A stretch of 64,000 bases of DNA, from NCBI GenBank assembly GCA_025350965.1, contig JANXWV010000097.1, positions 42,761 through 106,760 on the forward strand. The letters run 5' to 3'. How positions within the stretch are numbered: position 1 is the stretch's first letter; every line of letters begins with the position of its first letter. The position numbers and the translations under genes were made by a program. This document shows, in pieces, positions 61,194 to 64,000 of the stretch. Under the pieces are notes generated by a model, which ran no database searches, was not told the DNA's origin, and saw only the letters and a program-made list of their open reading frames with translations. This DNA is from Rhizobacter sp. (GTDB lineage Bacteria; Pseudomonadota; Gammaproteobacteria; Burkholderiales; Burkholderiaceae_C).

Positions 61194-62191
61194 TGACTGC
61201 CGCCACCGACTCACCCGCTGCCGTCGCGACCGTGCCCGCCACCACCCCAGCGCCTGCCTCGCGCATGGCGCAGGCCGCGCTCTGGGTGGGGCTCGCGGTG
61301 CTGATCGCCGCACCGTTCATCGGCCTGTACCCCATCTTCATGATGACGGCGCTGTGCTTCGCGATTTTCGCCTGCGCCTTCAACCTGCTGCTGGGTTTCA
61401 CGGGGCTGCTTTCGTTCGGCCACGCGGCCTACCTGGGTGTGGCCGCCTACACCACCGGCTGGCTCGTGCGCTCGGCGAACCTGTCGCCTGAACTGGGCGT
61501 GCTGGCCGGCACGCTGCTGGCGGGGGTGTGCGGCCTGACGGTCGGGCTGATCGCCATCCGACGTCAGGGCATCTACTTCGCGATGGTCACGCTCGCGATG
61601 GCGCAGATGATCTATTTCGTGCTCTTGCAAGCGCCCTTCACCGGCGGTGAAGATGGCCTGCAGGGCGTGCCGCGCGGCACCCTCTTCGGCGTGCTGTCGC
61701 TGGCCAACGACCGCGTGCTCTACTACGTGGTGCTGGTCGTGTTTGTTGCCGTGTTCCTGGGCATCAAGCGCATCGTGCACTCGCCCTACGGCCAGGTGCT
61801 GAAGGCAATCCGCGAGAACGAGCCGCGTGCCATTTCGCTGGGCTACGACGTCGACCGCTACAAGCTGCTGGCCTTCGTTCTCTCGACCACCTTGGCGGGG
61901 CTGGCGGGCTCGCTCAAGTGCATCGTGGTCGGCTTCGCCGCACTGCCCGACGCGCACTGGTCGCTGTCGGGCGAGGTGGTGCTGATGACACTGCTCGGCG
62001 GCATGGGCACGTTCGCGGGGCCGGTCGTCGGCGCGCTCACGATCATCGGTCTGCAGAACTTCCTGGCCGACCGCGTGGGTTCGTGGATCAACGTGATCAT
62101 TGGCGCGATCTTCGTCGTTTGCGTGGTCGCGTTCCGGCGTGGCATCGTCGGCGAGCTGAATGCCTGGCAACAGCGGCGGCGCGGGCGCTGA
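61193..62191 (+). CDS. ABC transporter permease, LivM type
   Basis: A 332-residue LivM-family permease. The N-terminus is a hydrophilic Ala/Thr/Pro stretch, then membrane helices, the diagnostic FNLLLGFTGLLSFGHAAYLG block and the coupling region AIRENEPRAISLGYDV. The ATG overlaps the LivH stop (TGATG). It completes the third importer; a single gene of unknown function follows 48 bases later. Confidence 0.92.
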   Translation: MTAATDSPAAVATVPATTPAPASRMAQAALWVGLAVLIAAPFIGLYPIFMMTALCFAIFACAFNLLLGFTGLLSFGHAAYLGVAAYTTGWLVRSANLSPELGVLAGTLLAGVCGLTVGLIAIRRQGIYFAMVTLAMAQMIYFVLLQAPFTGGEDGLQGVPRGTLFGVLSLANDRVLYYVVLVVFVAVFLGIKRIVHSPYGQVLKAIRENEPRAISLGYDVDRYKLLAFVLSTTLAGLAGSLKCIVVGFAALPDAHWSLSGEVVLMTLLGGMGTFAGPVVGALTIIGLQNFLADRVGSWINVIIGAIFVVCVVAFRRGIVGELNAWQQRRRGR

Positions 62192-62239
62192 ACGGGGCTC
62201 CCTTAGACTGACTGTTTGCTGTTCTCAGGAGACATGACC

Positions 62240-62644
62240 ATGACACTCAAGCGCCTCACGCGCGACGACATTCGCAACGCCACCGGCAGCTTCAACCCGA
62301 CCGGTCACGCTGTGCTGGCATTCGCCGACAACGCAGTCTCGAAGCAGGCCGAGCAAGCGCTGTACGCGGCCGGCTTCACGGCGGAAGACGTTCTGGCCTA
62401 CACCGGCGAAGCCGTCAAGCCGCGCTTGCAGAAGATGGTCGACACGGCCGGCGAGGGCGCGGGCTTCGGCTACGAGATCACGCTGCTGCGCCGCTACCTC
62501 GTGCTCGCCGGCGAAGGCTGCGGCTGGCTCATCGTCTACTGCCCCGACGACGACGCCACTGCGCGCGTGACCGACATTGCCGCCAGGTTCAAGGCCAGGT
62601 CGGCGGTCAAGTACAACCGGTTGGTGAACGAAGAATTGGTCTGA
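62240..62644 (+). CDS. Conserved-looking protein of unknown function
   Basis: A 134-residue soluble protein (MTLKRLTRDDIRNATGSFNP). It has alternating helices and strands (GHAVLAFADNAVSKQAEQAL, ALYAAGFTAEDVLAYTGEAV, GCGWLIVYCPDDDATARVT) and looks like a small alpha/beta fold, but I do not recognise the family. CAGGAG lies nine bases before the ATG at 62240; an ATG at 62234 would be too close to that site. It might be co-transcribed with the third importer. Confidence 0.75.
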   Translation: MTLKRLTRDDIRNATGSFNPTGHAVLAFADNAVSKQAEQALYAAGFTAEDVLAYTGEAVKPRLQKMVDTAGEGAGFGYEITLLRRYLVLAGEGCGWLIVYCPDDDATARVTDIAARFKARSAVKYNRLVNEELV

Positions 62645-62718
62645 TCTCGAATACACCCAAAAGCGTGTCGAGGTCCGGCCGCTGAACTGGCGAGATCGAA
62701 CTTGCCCGTTTGCGTGCG

Positions 62719-63354
62719 TCAAAGCGGGGTCACCACCAACTCGCGGGCAATGCCTGCGATGAGCTTGCGCAGGCTGGGCGATGCTGGCGCAGACAAGTCG
62801 AGGTGCGGGCAAATTTGGCGAGCCCAGCGCAGTTTTTCTGTGCCTGACGAATCGCGTGAAGCACCGATTGCTGCGGCAAGCGCTTCCCACGCGCCGATGA
62901 TCGCGTCAGGTCGAATCTTCCGCAACGATGCGATATTCGCCCTCGGGAAGGCTGCTTGCACTGCCGCCGGATCTGCGATGAACCAGCTTTCCGTCTCTTC
63001 GACGGCCAGCCGAAAGAGCACACGCTTCGGACGCACCGGCAGTCTGGACAACATGCTCGTCAGGTCGTCGAGCATCTGCTTGCAAGGGGTGTCGTCAACG
63101 TCCACGACGACCAGAACAACGGCGTCGGCGGGCATCGACTTCGCATAACCGCGCAGTTTGGCGGGGAGTTGGTGAAGCAGTTGCCGTTGCTTTGGGTCCG
63201 GCTTTGCCAAGGGGTTGGCGGGTAGCCGGCCTCTCCCCTGGTGGGGGTGGATCCGGAAGTGTTCACCTTCGACGAGTCCGAATTTCCGAGTCAAAACTTC
63301 ATTGATTGCCGGAACGTCGGAGACCCCTTCCACCAGAACTTCAAACCAGGTCAT
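62719..63354 (-). CDS. DUF4276-like TOPRIM-fold protein, partner of AAA ATPase
   Basis: A 211-residue protein. The start MTWFEVLVEGVSDVPAINEV has the TOPRIM-like acidic residue Glu9, and LVVVDVDDTP has Asp85-x-Asp87, the pattern of OLD-type nucleases; FRLAVEETESWFIADPAAV is the usual DUF4276 block. It overlaps the 3' end of the AAA ATPase gene by four bases (ATGA), so the two form an operon with ATPase first. Such ATPase/DUF4276 pairs resemble a split OLD nuclease and are often found in defence islands. Confidence 0.82.
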   Translation of the reverse strand: MTWFEVLVEGVSDVPAINEVLTRKFGLVEGEHFRIHPHQGRGRLPANPLAKPDPKQRQLLHQLPAKLRGYAKSMPADAVVLVVVDVDDTPCKQMLDDLTSMLSRLPVRPKRVLFRLAVEETESWFIADPAAVQAAFPRANIASLRKIRPDAIIGAWEALAAAIGASRDSSGTEKLRWARQICPHLDLSAPASPSLRKLIAGIARELVVTPL

Positions 63355-64000
63355 GGATGGCTGCTAGCGAGGTGGTTGCTGTACCAAAGGCTGCCCATCG
63401 GGACGCCTTCGTCATACATCTCCTGAACCCCTGGGATGTCGGCGGCCCGCTTGATTTGCGCAAAGCCATCACTGGCTTTGTCGAGCGTCCACACCTCACT
63501 CGGGCTCAAGGCGTCGATCAGATTTGGCGCGTGTGTGGTGATGAGAACCTGTGGGCCATTCTGCTTTGCTGCGAAGGCCTTCAACTCGCTGGCCAGCAAG
63601 CCGAGCAGCTGGTGGTGCAAGCCGTTCTCGGGCTCCTCGATCCCGACGAGTGGTGCCGGCGCTGGGTCCTCCATTAACAACAGGTACGCGAGCAACTTCA
63701 GTGTTCCGTCCGACATGTCTTGTTGGTAGAACGGTTCGGCATAGCCCTCCGCGTAGAACTCCAGCAGCAAGCGCCGATCCTGGGTTTGGACCGAGCGAAT
63801 TTCTTTCAGGCCTGGAATCGTCTTTGCAATTCGCGTCAGCATCGCCCGGAAGGCCCTGGGACGTTCGCGCTCGATGAACTGCAGGTACTTTGCCAAGTTC
63901 TCGCCAGTGCGATCCAGATGCGGGTCGGCCCCTGACATGGGCTGGGTACGTGCCAGCTGCGGCACGAAGTACGAGAGATACCAGCCACCGAGAAACAGCG
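63351..64000 (-). CDS. AAA-family (SMC/OLD-like) ATPase, N-terminal part outside the window
   Basis: The C-terminal ~216 residues of an ATPase that continues past the window end: the frame stays open to base 64000 and reads LGGWYLSYFVPQLARTQP before the first internal start codons. It has the ABC-type signature QDMSDGTLKLLAYLLLMED, Walker B PLVGIEEPENGLHH and the H-loop ITTHAPNLIDAL, as in AAA_21 and OLD-family ATPases. The Walker A lies outside. It is followed by the DUF4276 gene with a four-base overlap; the pair may act in phage defence or DNA repair. Confidence 0.85.
   Translation of the reverse strand, partial: LFLGGWYLSYFVPQLARTQPMSGADPHLDRTGENLAKYLQFIERERPRAFRAMLTRIAKTIPGLKEIRSVQTQDRRLLLEFYAEGYAEPFYQQDMSDGTLKLLAYLLLMEDPAPAPLVGIEEPENGLHHQLLGLLASELKAFAAKQNGPQVLITTHAPNLIDALSPSEVWTLDKASDGFAQIKRAADIPGVQEMYDEGVPMGSLWYSNHLASSHP

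Overview
The window looks like chromosomal DNA of a high-GC betaproteobacterium of the order Burkholderiales (Rubrivivax/Leptothrix/Methylibium-like). The evidence is very high GC at third codon positions, several periplasmic-binding ABC systems of the Liv type, a DctP/fused DctQM TRAP system, PEP-CTERM proteins, a DUF1840 protein and intergenic palindromic repeats of a kind often seen in that order. No plasmid, phage or insertion-sequence backbone is visible, and no tRNA, rRNA or CRISPR array was found.

Layout. 1-6.7 kb: end of a thiolase, then a short-chain dehydrogenase, a 4-hydroxybenzoyl-CoA-type thioesterase, a complete Liv-type ABC importer (with a fused LivM-LivG protein) and a MarR regulator; together a CoA-dependent catabolic operon for an imported acid, probably aromatic. 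6.7-13.7 kb: a 3-hydroxyisobutyrate-type dehydrogenase, thiamine-dependent E1 alpha and beta subunits without E2/E3, a second short-chain dehydrogenase and a TRAP transporter whose two genes are separated by an array of 32-bp palindromes. 13.7-18.8 kb: two convergent PEP-CTERM proteins, an ECF sigma/anti-sigma/subtilase operon and a TorF-like outer membrane protein. 19.6-28.4 kb: a MetE-core methyltransferase divergent from a two-component Rieske oxygenase/demethylase, with an FCD-type GntR regulator and a second Liv importer. 28.5-29.2 kb: a decayed beta-lactamase-like gene.

29.2-35.1 kb: a LysR regulator divergent from a compact periplasmic redox operon: Tat-type metallophosphoesterase, monoheme cytochrome, Lcl-domain protein, SoxY, SoxZ, HiPIP and a tetraheme cytochrome of the photosynthetic reaction-centre type. 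No other Sox or photosynthesis genes are present, so this may be an unusual Sox-like pathway. 35.1-41.3 kb: a broken exported protein, a small lipoprotein and a translationally coupled pair encoding an exported FecR-TPR protein and a CHASE2-transmembrane-TIR protein. This pair is the strongest candidate for an undescribed signalling or defence system, because the CHASE2 partner of FecR is usually an adenylate cyclase and here it is a TIR domain.

41.5-50.4 kb: a small basic protein, sugar/amino-acid enzymes, a VapBC-type toxin-antitoxin pair with two clear operator palindromes, a lipoprotein, a cyclase-STAND-TPR regulator and a saccharopine-dehydrogenase-like enzyme divergent from an Lrp regulator. 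51.1-56.5 kb: c-di-GMP enzymes (HD-GYP and PAS-GGDEF-EAL), a decayed cyclopropane-synthase-like methyltransferase, DUF1840, a histidine phosphatase and a coiled-coil protein. 56.7-62.6 kb: an IclR regulator and a third complete Liv importer. At the right edge a TOPRIM-like DUF4276 protein and a truncated AAA ATPase form an OLD-like, possibly defensive, pair that runs off the window.
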